In this document: positions 37,591 through 46,114 of the stretch, piece by piece
How positions within the stretch are numbered: position 1 is the stretch's first letter
Layout: each line of letters begins with the position of its first letter
Origin: JABDMH01 sp965223215
GTDB lineage: Bacteria; Bacteroidota; Bacteroidia; Chitinophagales; Saprospiraceae
NCBI GenBank assembly: GCA_965223215.1
Contig: CBDCVZ010000010.1
Span: 5,022,001 to 5,086,000 of the forward strand
Reading direction: 5' to 3'
DNA: 64,000 nt
Position numbers and translations under genes: made by a program
Notes under the pieces: model-generated
Seen by the model: the letters and a program-made list of their open reading frames with translations, nothing else
Database searches by the model: none
Told to the model about the DNA's origin: nothing

Positions 37591-37614
37591 AAATTTTAGT
37601 CTATACTAAAATTT
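37591..37614. promoter_or_regulatory. Perfect interrupted palindrome, candidate DtxR-type operator
   Basis: AAATTTTAGT-CTAT-ACTAAAATTT: ten-base perfect arms with a 4-base centre, in the spacer between the ppx stop and the permease-repressor start. AT-rich interrupted palindromes of this size are typical of DtxR/MntR-family operators, and the next gene encodes such a domain. Alternatively it is a weak AU-only terminator hairpin for ppx. Confidence 0.55.
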
Positions 37615-38500
37615 AAATCAATCCTTCCTTTAGGGCATATTGCGAAATTCCCATTTTTCTAAAAGGGTATAGTTCCAAGATGCATTGAATGAGCAGTACT
37701 GCGACCACGATCATATCTACTCTGGTGTCTGGAATGAGTGGGTGTGCTTTACGCTCAAGAAGGCTCATTTTGCGGATGCGTCCCAAATAGATCTTCAACT
37801 GCTCGACATCAACATCAACATATTCGGCATCGTCGTGCTGAACCTGAAAGAGTTTCAAAACATCGAAGGTTCCGGAAGCACCAATCATTGCTTGTGGTTT
37901 CCATTGATCCAAGGCAAATTGGATTTGATTCAGAAAGGGTGCAAGAAAATGTCTTAGGTCCTGCTCTTCTTTGTGACTGAGAACATCCTCATCGTGGAAT
38001 GATCGTTTTAGTACGGCAACACCGATTGGGAAGCTCCGCGCCCACTTCATTTCCCTTTCATCAGCAATAATAAACTCAACACTTCCTCCTCCGATGTCCA
38101 TGATCAGGGCGGGTAGATGGTCTTGATTCCATACGCGTCTTACACCCTGGTAGATCAGTCGGGCCTCTTCGTGACCATCAATTATTTGCACATCAATTCC
38201 CGTTTTTCTCTTTATCTGATTCAAGAATTCAGGCCCATTGTGCGCAGTGCGAAGCGCAGCTGTGCCTACGGCCACCACATCTGATACATTTTCTCGACGG
38301 ATGATCTTTGCAAAATCTATCATCGCCTCCATGCCCCGAGCGAAACTCAAGTCTCCAATCGTGCTAATACCGTCAGCAGCTAACTTGACAAACTTGCGAT
38401 CCCGGCATATTTCCTCAAAAGCATCACCAGGTAGCAGACCAATCACTAGCAGGTGAAAGGTATTTGTTCCTAAATCCACGATGGCCTTGCGCTCTTGCAC
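37613..38500 (-). CDS. ppx: Ppx/GppA-family exopolyphosphatase
   Basis: 295-aa ASKHA-fold phosphatase of the exopolyphosphatase/pppGpp phosphohydrolase family. IVDLGTNTFHLLVIG (8-22) is the phosphate-1 loop and 'LIMDIGGGSVEFII' the phosphate-2 loop. 'GTAALRTAHNG' is the conserved central strand. It lacks the C-terminal HD-like domain of the long forms. Start is GTG, overlapping the stop of the barrel gene by one base (TAGTG), so the two are translationally coupled. Polyphosphate versus pppGpp cannot be decided. Confidence 0.88.
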   Translation of the reverse strand: MQERKAIVDLGTNTFHLLVIGLLPGDAFEEICRDRKFVKLAADGISTIGDLSFARGMEAMIDFAKIIRRENVSDVVAVGTAALRTAHNGPEFLNQIKRKTGIDVQIIDGHEEARLIYQGVRRVWNQDHLPALIMDIGGGSVEFIIADEREMKWARSFPIGVAVLKRSFHDEDVLSHKEEQDLRHFLAPFLNQIQFALDQWKPQAMIGASGTFDVLKLFQVQHDDAEYVDVDVEQLKIYLGRIRKMSLLERKAHPLIPDTRVDMIVVAVLLIQCILELYPFRKMGISQYALKEGLI

Positions 38501-39096
38501 TAGAGGAGGTATAAGATGCGAAAGGTTAAAAAATACCCGCGCAACCGTGGAAACCTTGGATGGCGCTGATTATTCACGAGAAAATTGATGGAATGGTTGT
38601 ACCGGATTGAAAATGCAAGATTCCTACTACTATAGAAAGTCGCACCAACAATGCCCGAGAAGTCTGTTTGACTGAATTCTGAAACCGATAGATCTCCATT
38701 GGCATTGTCAATAGAACCATTCAGTAACCTTCCGAATGAGGCTCCGCCCTCGAACCTCATCTTGTAGTAATCATCACGCTGCCAGTCTTTGAATGCCACC
38801 ATGAGTGGAATTTCAACATAGTTGATCTTAATCTTAAAAGGATCAAAAGCACGGATTTTGCTGCTGCTTCCGCGTTCGCTGTAAAGCAGTTCAACACTGG
38901 CCTCCAGGTGATCCTTGAGATCCACCATCACTTTTAGACCGCCATGAATGCCCAGTTTGTCAAAGCCGGCGATCAGGTCACCATTCACCTGGGATGCATT
39001 AACTCCGCCTACTATTGCCGCTTGAAAGGTCTGAGCAACAGAGGAGATCGGTGCAAACACAATCCAGCTCAGCAAAAACACATTCATTTTTTTCAT
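38500..39096 (-). CDS. Outer-membrane beta-barrel protein (PorT-like fold)
   Basis: 198 aa from the ATG at 39096 (MKKMNVFLLSWIVFAPISSVAQ signal peptide); an upstream ATG at 39117 adds seven residues. The mature protein starts 'TFQAAIVGGVNASQVNGDLIAGFDKLGIHGGL', the usual opening of the eight-stranded Bacteroidota barrel family that includes PorT. Further strand blocks are 'LEASVELLYSERGS', 'YVEIPLMVAFK' and 'FEGGASFGRLL'. It is translationally coupled to ppx. Its specific role is unknown. Confidence 0.8.
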   Translation of the reverse strand: MKKMNVFLLSWIVFAPISSVAQTFQAAIVGGVNASQVNGDLIAGFDKLGIHGGLKVMVDLKDHLEASVELLYSERGSSSKIRAFDPFKIKINYVEIPLMVAFKDWQRDDYYKMRFEGGASFGRLLNGSIDNANGDLSVSEFSQTDFSGIVGATFYSSRNLAFSIRYNHSINFLVNNQRHPRFPRLRGYFLTFRILYLL

Positions 39097-39182
39097 ATAT
39101 GATAAACGAGTGTTCATAGAAACTTCCTACCTTTAGCCTCCGATTGTATGAATCTCAGGATATACGTCATCTCTATAGTTAC

Positions 39183-39464
39183 ATGAGTAGATATACTAAA
39201 AACACCCTTAGAAAACTCGAAGCAATTTTTCAACAATTAGAATACCGAGTAAGATACGAGAAAGGTAATTTTAAATCGGGATACTGCATTGTTGAAGATC
39301 GTAAGATTGCGGTGATAAATCGATTTTTTGATGTTGATGGAAGGGCAAGAACCATGATTGAAATCTTATCGAAGATGGATTTAAGCGAAGTGGCTCTGGA
39401 AGAAAACTTAGCTAAGTTTCTCGAAGATATCTTCAGGCGATCCGCCGCCTCAGCAAGCCCTTGA
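39183..39464 (+). CDS. Conserved small protein of unknown function
   Basis: 93 aa from the ATG at 39183 (MSRYTKNTLRKLEAIFQQLEYRVRYEKGNF). The 'GYCIVEDRKIAVINRFFDVDGRARTMIEIL' block looks like a small alpha/beta fold; I recall similar short proteins in Bacteroidota but no function. An upstream start at 39144 is less likely. A TACCTTTA box (39128-39135) lies upstream. Its stop overlaps the TTG start of the MBL hydrolase. Confidence 0.7.
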   Translation: MSRYTKNTLRKLEAIFQQLEYRVRYEKGNFKSGYCIVEDRKIAVINRFFDVDGRARTMIEILSKMDLSEVALEENLAKFLEDIFRRSAASASP

Positions 39465-40228
39465 AAGCACAATTTCTTGGTACAGGCACTTCTCAAGGAG
39501 TTCCAGTAATAGGATGTCATTGCGAAGTTTGTGAATCCAGTGATGTCAAAGACAAGCGGCTAAGGACCTCCTTGGCTTTGGCTTACAATGGGGGTCATCT
39601 CATCGTAGATGTCGGTCCCGATTTCCGGCAGCAAATGCTTCGAGCCAAGGTTGAATATTTGCATGGCATCTTGTTGACCCATGAGCACAATGACCACATT
39701 GCTGGACTTGACGATATACGACCATTTAATTTCAAACAGGGGGGAGCACTAAAGATTTTCGCACTTAAAAGAGTAGCTCAAGACTTGCGGAAAAGGTTTG
39801 AGTATGTGTTTTCATCCGACAAATACCCAGGTGCACCAAAGGTTGATTTGGTCGAGATAGAACCCTACCAAGAGCTAGACATCGGAGGCCTTTCGGTGTT
39901 GCCGATTGACATCCGTCATGGAAGTCTGCCAATTCTCGGATATCGGATGGGTGGGCTTTGTTACATCACTGATGCCAACCAGCTGCCGGATAGAACCAAA
40001 CAAGTGATCTCTGACACTAAAGTCCTTGTTTTGAATGCCTTACATCATCGTCAACATCACTCTCACTTTAATCTTGTTCAGGCACTTAGTCTTGCGCAAG
40101 AATTAAAGGTGCCCGAAACCTATTTCGTGCATATGAGTCATAAGATGGGAAAGCACGCCCATGTTTCAGCTGGATTACCAGAGGGCATCTCCTTGGCATT
40201 CGATGGTCTAGAAATCAACATAACCTGA
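39461..40228 (+). CDS. MBL-fold metal-dependent hydrolase, PhnP-like
   Basis: 255-aa metallo-beta-lactamase-fold phosphodiesterase-type enzyme. 'FLGTGTSQGVPVIGCHCEVC' is the PhnP-like N-terminus with zinc cysteines. 'LLTHEHNDHIAGLDDIR' is the HxHxDH metal motif, and 'LVLNALHHRQHHSH' and 'YFVHMSHKMGKH' supply later His ligands. It starts with TTG (39461), overlapping the upstream stop (TTGA); no ATG fits the conserved N-terminus. The natural substrate is unknown. Confidence 0.9.
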   Translation: MKAQFLGTGTSQGVPVIGCHCEVCESSDVKDKRLRTSLALAYNGGHLIVDVGPDFRQQMLRAKVEYLHGILLTHEHNDHIAGLDDIRPFNFKQGGALKIFALKRVAQDLRKRFEYVFSSDKYPGAPKVDLVEIEPYQELDIGGLSVLPIDIRHGSLPILGYRMGGLCYITDANQLPDRTKQVISDTKVLVLNALHHRQHHSHFNLVQALSLAQELKVPETYFVHMSHKMGKHAHVSAGLPEGISLAFDGLEINIT

Positions 40229-40288
40229 TATTCCGTCGTTAAAGTAGTTGACAAATAGAAAAGAAATGACGATCATTGGAAGGTCCAA

Positions 40289-41278
40289 ATGAACGTAAGA
40301 ATTCTCATCTTTAGGCTTTTCCTAATTTCTAGCATAATCTCAGGTTGTTGGCTTTCTTCTTGGAGCCAGCAAATATCTCAATACACCATGACCATGCTAG
40401 ACAAGTTTCAGCACAACCCTGCCTATGCTGGAATGGATGCCTCTTTAGTCATTACGGGAGCATTGAAATCACAATGGGAGGGATTTCCCGGTGCTCCGAG
40501 ATTTCAAAGGGTCAACGTTCACATGCCCTTGTACATTGCCAACGGTGGCATTGGCTTCAAGTTCTTACATGATGCCATTGGTCGCGAAGAGTCCTTAGGA
40601 TTTGAAGCTTCCTACAACTACGTTTATGAGAGTGCCATTGGCCTATTCTCATTCGCCGCTGGTGTTGGCGTTATTCAGAAACGATTGGATGGCAGCTTAC
40701 TCCGCACACCCTCTGGCATTTATGAAGGCTTCACCGCGGCGCACAATGACCCCCTATTGTCGAATATTACTGGTACCGGAATGGGTCCATCTGGCAGCCT
40801 GGGCATATATTTCACCAATGACAATTTTGATGCAGGAATTGCTATGAGCCAGGCTCTTGGAAATCCAATCACTTTAAACAACGAAGCCGAGACGGTCTTT
40901 ACCCTACGGAGACACCTGACGGCTTTTGTTGAATATTCGTATCCAATCAATGAAGAACTTACCATTTACCCAGCTATTTTTGGCAAGTCTGATGGCGTTC
41001 AAACACAGCTAGATCTCAGTGCCAGATTTGACTATCAAGAGGCCTATTTTGGTGGCCTGGTTTTTCGGGGTTACAGCACCAACACAATCGATGCATTGTC
41101 ACTCTTTATCGGTGCTCGGGTATCTGCGAATCTAAGCGTAGCATACGGATATGATATCACCCTATCAAGGTTAGCCAGGTATAGTGAAGGGACGCACGAA
41201 TTCATGGTACAGTACAATTTAAACAAACCAGTAGGCCTCGGAAAGCCCCAAAGAGTGATCTATAATCCTCGATATTGA
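40289..41278 (+). CDS. porP: PorP/SprF-family type IX secretion outer-membrane protein
   Basis: 329-aa PorP/SprF family barrel. The signal peptide ends near 'LSSWSQ', followed by 'QISQYTMTMLDKFQHNPAYAGMDASLVITGALKSQW', the family hallmark. Strand-rich remainder: 'YNYVYESAIGLFSFAAGVGV' and 'FTLRRHLTAFVEYSYPI'. In Porphyromonas, porP heads the porPKLMN cluster, and here gldKLMN follow. PorP/SprF proteins bind T9SS cargo or link it to the PorK/GldK ring. The spacing to gldK (176 bases with its own promoter) suggests a separate transcript. Confidence 0.92.
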   Translation: MNVRILIFRLFLISSIISGCWLSSWSQQISQYTMTMLDKFQHNPAYAGMDASLVITGALKSQWEGFPGAPRFQRVNVHMPLYIANGGIGFKFLHDAIGREESLGFEASYNYVYESAIGLFSFAAGVGVIQKRLDGSLLRTPSGIYEGFTAAHNDPLLSNITGTGMGPSGSLGIYFTNDNFDAGIAMSQALGNPITLNNEAETVFTLRRHLTAFVEYSYPINEELTIYPAIFGKSDGVQTQLDLSARFDYQEAYFGGLVFRGYSTNTIDALSLFIGARVSANLSVAYGYDITLSRLARYSEGTHEFMVQYNLNKPVGLGKPQRVIYNPRY

Positions 41279-41386
41279 ATGTCAAATAATTATGATTTAA
41301 AATTTATTTCCAAAGAAATATTGGCAAGGTTCTTGACGTTAGCTGTTCTAGTTGTGAAGCCCACATATTCTTCAAATTTCAATTTA

Positions 41387-41417
41387 TTTGAATATTATAC
41401 GAATCAAATTATCTTTA
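41387..41417 (+). promoter_or_regulatory. Promoter of the gldKLMN operon
   Basis: TTTG (41387-41390), a 19-base spacer, then TATCTTTA (41410-41417): the best -33/-7 pair in the window. The implied start near 41424 leaves a leader of about 30 bases before the gldK ATG. Confidence 0.65.
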
Positions 41418-41454
41418 CTAATTGTTCAAAGGTAGCTGCAAACAGGTTAAAGTA

Positions 41455-42696
41455 ATGGAAAGAATAGCTGTAAGTTTTTTTGGTCTTTTGATCCTCTCGA
41501 TGATGCTTCCATCATGTGGAAGCAACAAGGGTGGTGGAGATCTAATTGGGGTTCAGGATCGACCCAAATGGGGGGCTGAAGTGCCCTTTGGAATGGTCTA
41601 TGTTAAATCGGGTACGTTCCAACTTGGTAGTGGTGATGAAGACGTAAGTCGTTATTATATCCGTCGGCCAAAGACCATTTCAATCAATGGTTTTTACATG
41701 GATGAGACCGAGATCACCAACAACGAATATCGCCAGTTTGTACATTGGGTTCGAGATTCAATTGCCCACACGATTATGGGCGACTTCAAAACAGATGATA
41801 ATGGCAATGAAAGCATTGACTGGGAGCTCGAATTAGATTGGCAAGATGAGACGCTTGAGGAAATGTATTATCAAGGAGATGAAATCCTCGGTAATGCAAA
41901 AGAATTGGATGCCGGTCAGATGGTTTACAATTATGAATGGATAGATCTTAAAGCTGCAGCAGCCGATCGAGGACGATCTCCAAGAAATGCCTTCATCCGG
42001 AAAGAGAAAACAAGCATTTATCCCGACACCCTTTGCTGGATTCGCGATTATGCTTATTCATACAACGATCCCATTGCAAAGAATTATTTCGCACATCCAG
42101 CATACGATGATTATCCAGTAGTAGGGGTTAACTGGAGCCAGGCGACTGCCTTTTGCCACTGGAGAAGTGTTTACTGGAATGCCAACAAAGAGAATACCTT
42201 CGGCGATGAATTTAGATTGCCGACGGAGACGGAGTGGGAATATGCCGCTAGGGGTGGTCACGAACATGCGATGTATCCTTGGGGTGATCCCTACGTAAGA
42301 AATGCCAAGGGTTGTTTGCTAGCAAACTTTAAGCCTGGTAGAGGAAATTATCCTGAAGACGGCGGACAGTATACCGTGAAAGCAGATGCATATTATCCCA
42401 ATGACTATGGGCTTTACAATATGGCTGGAAATGTATCGGAGTGGACCAGCAGTGCTTTTGTGGAAAATGCCTACTCCTTTGTGCATGATCTCAATCCTGA
42501 CTTACAATACAATGCCCTGGAAGATGATCCTGATAGCTACAAGCGCAAGGTCATTAGAGGAGGGTCATGGAAAGATATAGCATACTTCTTACAAGTCGGT
42601 ACCCGGCATTGGGAGTATCAAGACACTACTAAATCATACATCGGTTTCCGTTGTGTTCTACCATTTCAGGGTAGATCAATCAACGATTTCAAATAA
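41455..42696 (+). CDS. gldK: Gliding motility/T9SS lipoprotein GldK
   Basis: 413-aa outer-membrane lipoprotein of the T9SS periplasmic ring. Signal MERIAVSFFGLLILSMMLPSC, lipobox Cys21. A sulfatase-modifying-factor (SUMF1/FGE-like) domain fills the rest: 'MVYVKSGTFQLGSGDED', 'DETEITNNEYRQFVHWV', 'RLPTETEWEYAARGG', 'YNMAGNVSEWTSSAF', 'VIRGGSWKD' and 'TKSYIGFRCVLP'. The ATG at 41455 is preferred to a TTG at 41422 because it starts the lipoprotein signal. It is first of gldKLMN. It is assigned GldK rather than GldJ by position next to gldL. Confidence 0.93.
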   Translation: MERIAVSFFGLLILSMMLPSCGSNKGGGDLIGVQDRPKWGAEVPFGMVYVKSGTFQLGSGDEDVSRYYIRRPKTISINGFYMDETEITNNEYRQFVHWVRDSIAHTIMGDFKTDDNGNESIDWELELDWQDETLEEMYYQGDEILGNAKELDAGQMVYNYEWIDLKAAAADRGRSPRNAFIRKEKTSIYPDTLCWIRDYAYSYNDPIAKNYFAHPAYDDYPVVGVNWSQATAFCHWRSVYWNANKENTFGDEFRLPTETEWEYAARGGHEHAMYPWGDPYVRNAKGCLLANFKPGRGNYPEDGGQYTVKADAYYPNDYGLYNMAGNVSEWTSSAFVENAYSFVHDLNPDLQYNALEDDPDSYKRKVIRGGSWKDIAYFLQVGTRHWEYQDTTKSYIGFRCVLPFQGRSINDFK

Positions 42697-42704
42697 GCGA
42701 TGAT

Positions 42705-42747
42705 GGTTGCACATAAGATTTTCTAAATGAGAACCTTATGTGTAACC
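42705..42747 (+). promoter_or_regulatory. Large intercistronic hairpin between gldK and gldL
   Basis: Nineteen-position stem (42705-42723 with 42729-42747, one A-C mismatch and two G-U pairs) around a 5-base loop TAAAT, starting 8 bases after the gldK stop. No T run follows, so it is not a classical terminator. An mRNA-processing or stability element is the likelier role. Confidence 0.75.
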
Positions 42748-42886
42748 AACCTCACCTTACATCGGCCCCCTAAAGGCTGTTTTACTACAAAGGAAACCTT
42801 CCCGATCTATACACTAAGTTTAATACTATTTACGTAATAGATATTGGTTTTCTTTTATTATTAATCTTTTTAAAAACGGTTTTACG

Positions 42887-43495
42887 ATGGCTTTCTATAA
42901 GAGTACTTGGTTTAAATACCTAAAAAACCTCATCATTGGCGTCGGTGCTTCATTAGTGATGATCGGTGCACTTGGTAAAATTAACAGCGAACCCTGGGGT
43001 GGTATCGCAATCACAGTGGGATTGGTTACTGAGGCGATCCTCTTCTTAATTCTCGGTCTTCTTCCTCCAGAGAAAGACTACTATTGGGATAAATTGTATC
43101 CCGGTCTTGCAGATTACTCTGCCAATCTGACCCCCATTGGCTCAAAAGCAACTAATGGAGCTTCTGGTCTGCGACAACTAGACGGTGAGAAAGTAGAAAC
43201 ACAACTATCTGGAATGCTCGATGAGCTTCGAGGTATGTCCAAAAATCTTGGTTCACTTAAAGCTTTGCAAGAAGTTGATTTCAGTCATACTGCTCAGCAG
43301 GTTAAGACCATGAACAATTTCTATTCAAAGCTCAATGAGGCAATGGCTGAATTGAATGATACAGTCGATGATACCAAAGAGTATCGGGAGCATATCACTT
43401 CATTGAATGCCAACCTAGGTTCACTCAACAGCGTATACGGCAACATGCTTCAAGCAATGGCGAATCCCATGGGACGTCGACAAGAGGTTGGGTAG
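42887..43495 (+). CDS. gldL: T9SS motor protein GldL
   Basis: 202-aa inner-membrane component of the proton-driven T9SS/gliding motor. Two transmembrane helices: about 13-30 (NLIIGVGASLVMIGALG) and about 38-58 (GGIAITVGLVTEAILFLILG). The second contains Glu49, the buried acidic residue expected in this motor family. The long cytoplasmic tail is helical with a GldL-type 'LSGMLDELRGMSKNLGSL' segment. It lies between gldK and gldM. The 190-base gap from gldK holds the hairpin. Confidence 0.95.
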   Translation: MAFYKSTWFKYLKNLIIGVGASLVMIGALGKINSEPWGGIAITVGLVTEAILFLILGLLPPEKDYYWDKLYPGLADYSANLTPIGSKATNGASGLRQLDGEKVETQLSGMLDELRGMSKNLGSLKALQEVDFSHTAQQVKTMNNFYSKLNEAMAELNDTVDDTKEYREHITSLNANLGSLNSVYGNMLQAMANPMGRRQEVG

Positions 43496-43537
43496 AACTC
43501 GAATCATATTAGTGAACTAATTTAAAAGCAAAGAATT

Positions 43538-45127
43538 ATGGCAATTCCTAAGGAACCGCGCCAGCTTATGATAAACATCATGTACTTGGTGTTGACCGCC
43601 TTGCTTGCACTGAATGTCTCGGCTGAGATCTTTAATGCTTTCAAAGTCGTCGACCAGGGACTGATCACATCCAACAAATCACTGGATGATCAGAACGGCA
43701 AGCTACCTGAGATAATCAAGGAACGCGCGAAAAAGAAAAAGGAACTGGAAGTTTACGCTGAAAAAGTGGCTCCGGCCCGACAATACAGCAAAGAGCTTTC
43801 AGAATATATTGACGGTATCGTCGATCTGCTGATTGATGAAGCTGGAGATCAAAATGGAAGTGTAGGTGAAGGTGATTATGTGGAAGTTCAGGGTATCAGA
43901 GAGCTTCGGGGTAAGAAGAATAAGGACGTCACCACACGACTACTCGTAGATGAAGGCCGAGGGTCTGAAATCAAAGCAAAGATCGAAGAGTACAGAGCAA
44001 AATTTCTTGAGCTAGTAGACGAGGAAGATCGAGAGGCATTTGAAAAAGAGATTGCGCTGTCAATCGATGATGAAACATGGAAAAAGTCTAAGAAGAAGAA
44101 GAAAAATGGCTCTTGGGAGGCATTTAACTTCCGGCAAATGCCGCTGGCAGCAACGATGCCAATCTTCACCAAGTTTAAGAATGATGCCAAAGCAACAGAA
44201 TCAGCTCTCCTTAATTACCTCATGGGTAAAGTAGGAGGTGAGGACATTGTTTTGGACAAATTCACGGTAGTATCGGCACCTAAGAAGTCGTATGTGATCA
44301 ATGGAGAAACCTTCGAAACAGAGGTGTTTCTGAGTGCATCAGCTGGTGGATCTTCTAATACAGGCATAAGCATTCGTGTGAATGGTACCCCTGTGCGGGT
44401 AGATGAAGAAGGAGTAGCAAGATGGTCTACCCCAGCTCGAGGTGCAGGAATCAAGACTTATACGGCTGATATTTCGGTGACTAATCCTGTCACAGGAGAT
44501 GTTAATACGTATAAGCGAAGTTTCGAATATGAAGTGGGTGAACGGTCAGTATCGGTTTCCGCAAGTAAAATGAATGTGTTTTACATTGGTGTAGACAATC
44601 CTGTGGAGATTTCAGCGGCAGGTGTATCAAGTAATGATATGAAGGTGAGTATGAGTGGAGCTGGCGGCGGTACGATCAAGAAAGCAAATGGTGCCTACGT
44701 TGTCAACGTGACAAGACAGACAAAAAAAGGTGAATTTGCCAAGATAAATGTCAGTGCTGCAGGTTTAAATGCATCCAAAGACTTTAGAGTGAAGCGAATT
44801 CCAGATCCGGTTCCAACCCTCAGTAATAAGAAGGGTGGTTCGATTGCTAATGGTGTATTCAGAGCGCAACGTGCCCTGATACCAACCCTCGAAAATTTTG
44901 ACTTTGATGCGCGATGCAACATCGTCGGATTTAACATGATTCGATCCGCCAAGCGAGAAGATCCGGTGCAGGCCCTGAATAAAGGAGGAAAATTTGGTGA
45001 TAAAGCCCTGGCTGAAGTTGCTAAGGCAAAACCTGGCGATATTTTTGTATTTGATAATATTAAATGCAAATGTCCTGGTGATCAAGCCAATAGAACGCTT
45101 CCATCATCAGTTTATAAAATACAGTAA
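43538..45127 (+). CDS. gldM: T9SS motor/shaft protein GldM
   Basis: 529-aa protein with one N-terminal transmembrane helix (KEPRQLMINIMYLVLTALLALNVSAEIFNAF), which sits inside the GldL pentamer. A periplasmic helical domain (to about 215) is followed by three beta-rich domains (about 225-529) that span towards the GldK/GldN ring. The 'KSYVINGETFETEVFLSAS' block begins the first beta-rich (D2) domain. Length is normal. It shares the gldKLMN transcript; gldN follows 21 bases later. Confidence 0.95.
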   Translation: MAIPKEPRQLMINIMYLVLTALLALNVSAEIFNAFKVVDQGLITSNKSLDDQNGKLPEIIKERAKKKKELEVYAEKVAPARQYSKELSEYIDGIVDLLIDEAGDQNGSVGEGDYVEVQGIRELRGKKNKDVTTRLLVDEGRGSEIKAKIEEYRAKFLELVDEEDREAFEKEIALSIDDETWKKSKKKKKNGSWEAFNFRQMPLAATMPIFTKFKNDAKATESALLNYLMGKVGGEDIVLDKFTVVSAPKKSYVINGETFETEVFLSASAGGSSNTGISIRVNGTPVRVDEEGVARWSTPARGAGIKTYTADISVTNPVTGDVNTYKRSFEYEVGERSVSVSASKMNVFYIGVDNPVEISAAGVSSNDMKVSMSGAGGGTIKKANGAYVVNVTRQTKKGEFAKINVSAAGLNASKDFRVKRIPDPVPTLSNKKGGSIANGVFRAQRALIPTLENFDFDARCNIVGFNMIRSAKREDPVQALNKGGKFGDKALAEVAKAKPGDIFVFDNIKCKCPGDQANRTLPSSVYKIQ

Positions 45128-45148
45128 TTCATTTAATACACAGCTAGT

Positions 45149-46042
45149 ATGAAAGCGTTTAAATTTTTCATTCTAATCTTGGGACTCACTTTTACCACAC
45201 AGGTAATGGGTCAAATTGCCGAGGAAATTGTGACTGAATCTTCTCAACCTGACGAGGTAGAAGAAGTGCTAATCACACCGCTCGATGGGATCGTGGAAAA
45301 GCGAATTATGCAGGAGCGTATCGTACTGCCCTATGAACCTGTCAGAGAGGCCGATTTGTTCTGGGAAAAAAGAATCTGGCGTGTACTTGATATTAGAGAA
45401 AAGATCAATCGACCTTTCTCTTATCCGGATGCACCATTCTTTGAGCTCATTGTAACCGCCGTGGAAAGTGGTGATATCACCTCGTATAACGATGAGAAAT
45501 TTTCGCAGCCATTAACCATGGAGGAACTCAATGGCATGCTCTTTAGCATTGATACTACGTTTGTGACGAATCCTGATACGTACGAAGATGAGATGACAAT
45601 CGTAAAAAATGAAATCAATTACGAAGACATCAAACGGTTTAGGATAAAAGAGATCTGGTTCTTTGACGAGGAAAGCTCAACGATGAAAGTAAGAATTCTC
45701 GGGATTGCTCCGGTAAAGGATGTGTATGACGAAAACACGGGCGAGTTTCTATTTGAACAACCCATGTTTTGGCTTTACTATCCAGATTCTAGAGAATATT
45801 TAGCTCGACATAAGGTATTTATTCCAGGAAATGATGCCAATCCGCTCTCCTGGGAAGACTTCTTTGAGATGCGAGCATTCTCCAGCTACATTTATAAGGA
45901 ATCCAATGTAGATGGATTTCGTCTAAAGGACTACCCTTCTTTGGGAGGAGACGATTTATATAGTGGTATTCAGCGATTGTTGGAGTCTGAAAAAATTAAA
46001 GCCTCCATATTTAATTTTGAACACGATCTCTGGAGTTACTAA
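45149..46042 (+). CDS. gldN: T9SS periplasmic ring protein GldN
   Basis: 297-aa secreted protein (signal peptide about 1-22, ending QVMGQ) that forms the ring with GldK under the outer membrane. Family blocks: 'READLFWEKRIWRVLDIREKINRPFSYP', 'IKEIWFFDEESSTMKVRILGIAP' and 'FWLYYPDSREYLARHKVF'. Last gene of gldKLMN, followed by a terminator. Confidence 0.95.
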   Translation: MKAFKFFILILGLTFTTQVMGQIAEEIVTESSQPDEVEEVLITPLDGIVEKRIMQERIVLPYEPVREADLFWEKRIWRVLDIREKINRPFSYPDAPFFELIVTAVESGDITSYNDEKFSQPLTMEELNGMLFSIDTTFVTNPDTYEDEMTIVKNEINYEDIKRFRIKEIWFFDEESSTMKVRILGIAPVKDVYDENTGEFLFEQPMFWLYYPDSREYLARHKVFIPGNDANPLSWEDFFEMRAFSSYIYKESNVDGFRLKDYPSLGGDDLYSGIQRLLESEKIKASIFNFEHDLWSY

Positions 46043-46079
46043 TCGAATTCACTTCTTCTGAAGAAGATTTAAAGTAACA

Positions 46080-46114
46080 GAGGGTGTTTCCTGGAGGATG
46101 CACCCTCTTTTTTT
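46080..46114 (+). terminator. Intrinsic terminator of gldKLMN
   Basis: GAGGGTG (46080-46086) pairs with CACCCTC (46101-46107), followed by seven Ts. It ends right where the convergent mannosyltransferase-like gene stops. Confidence 0.8.
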
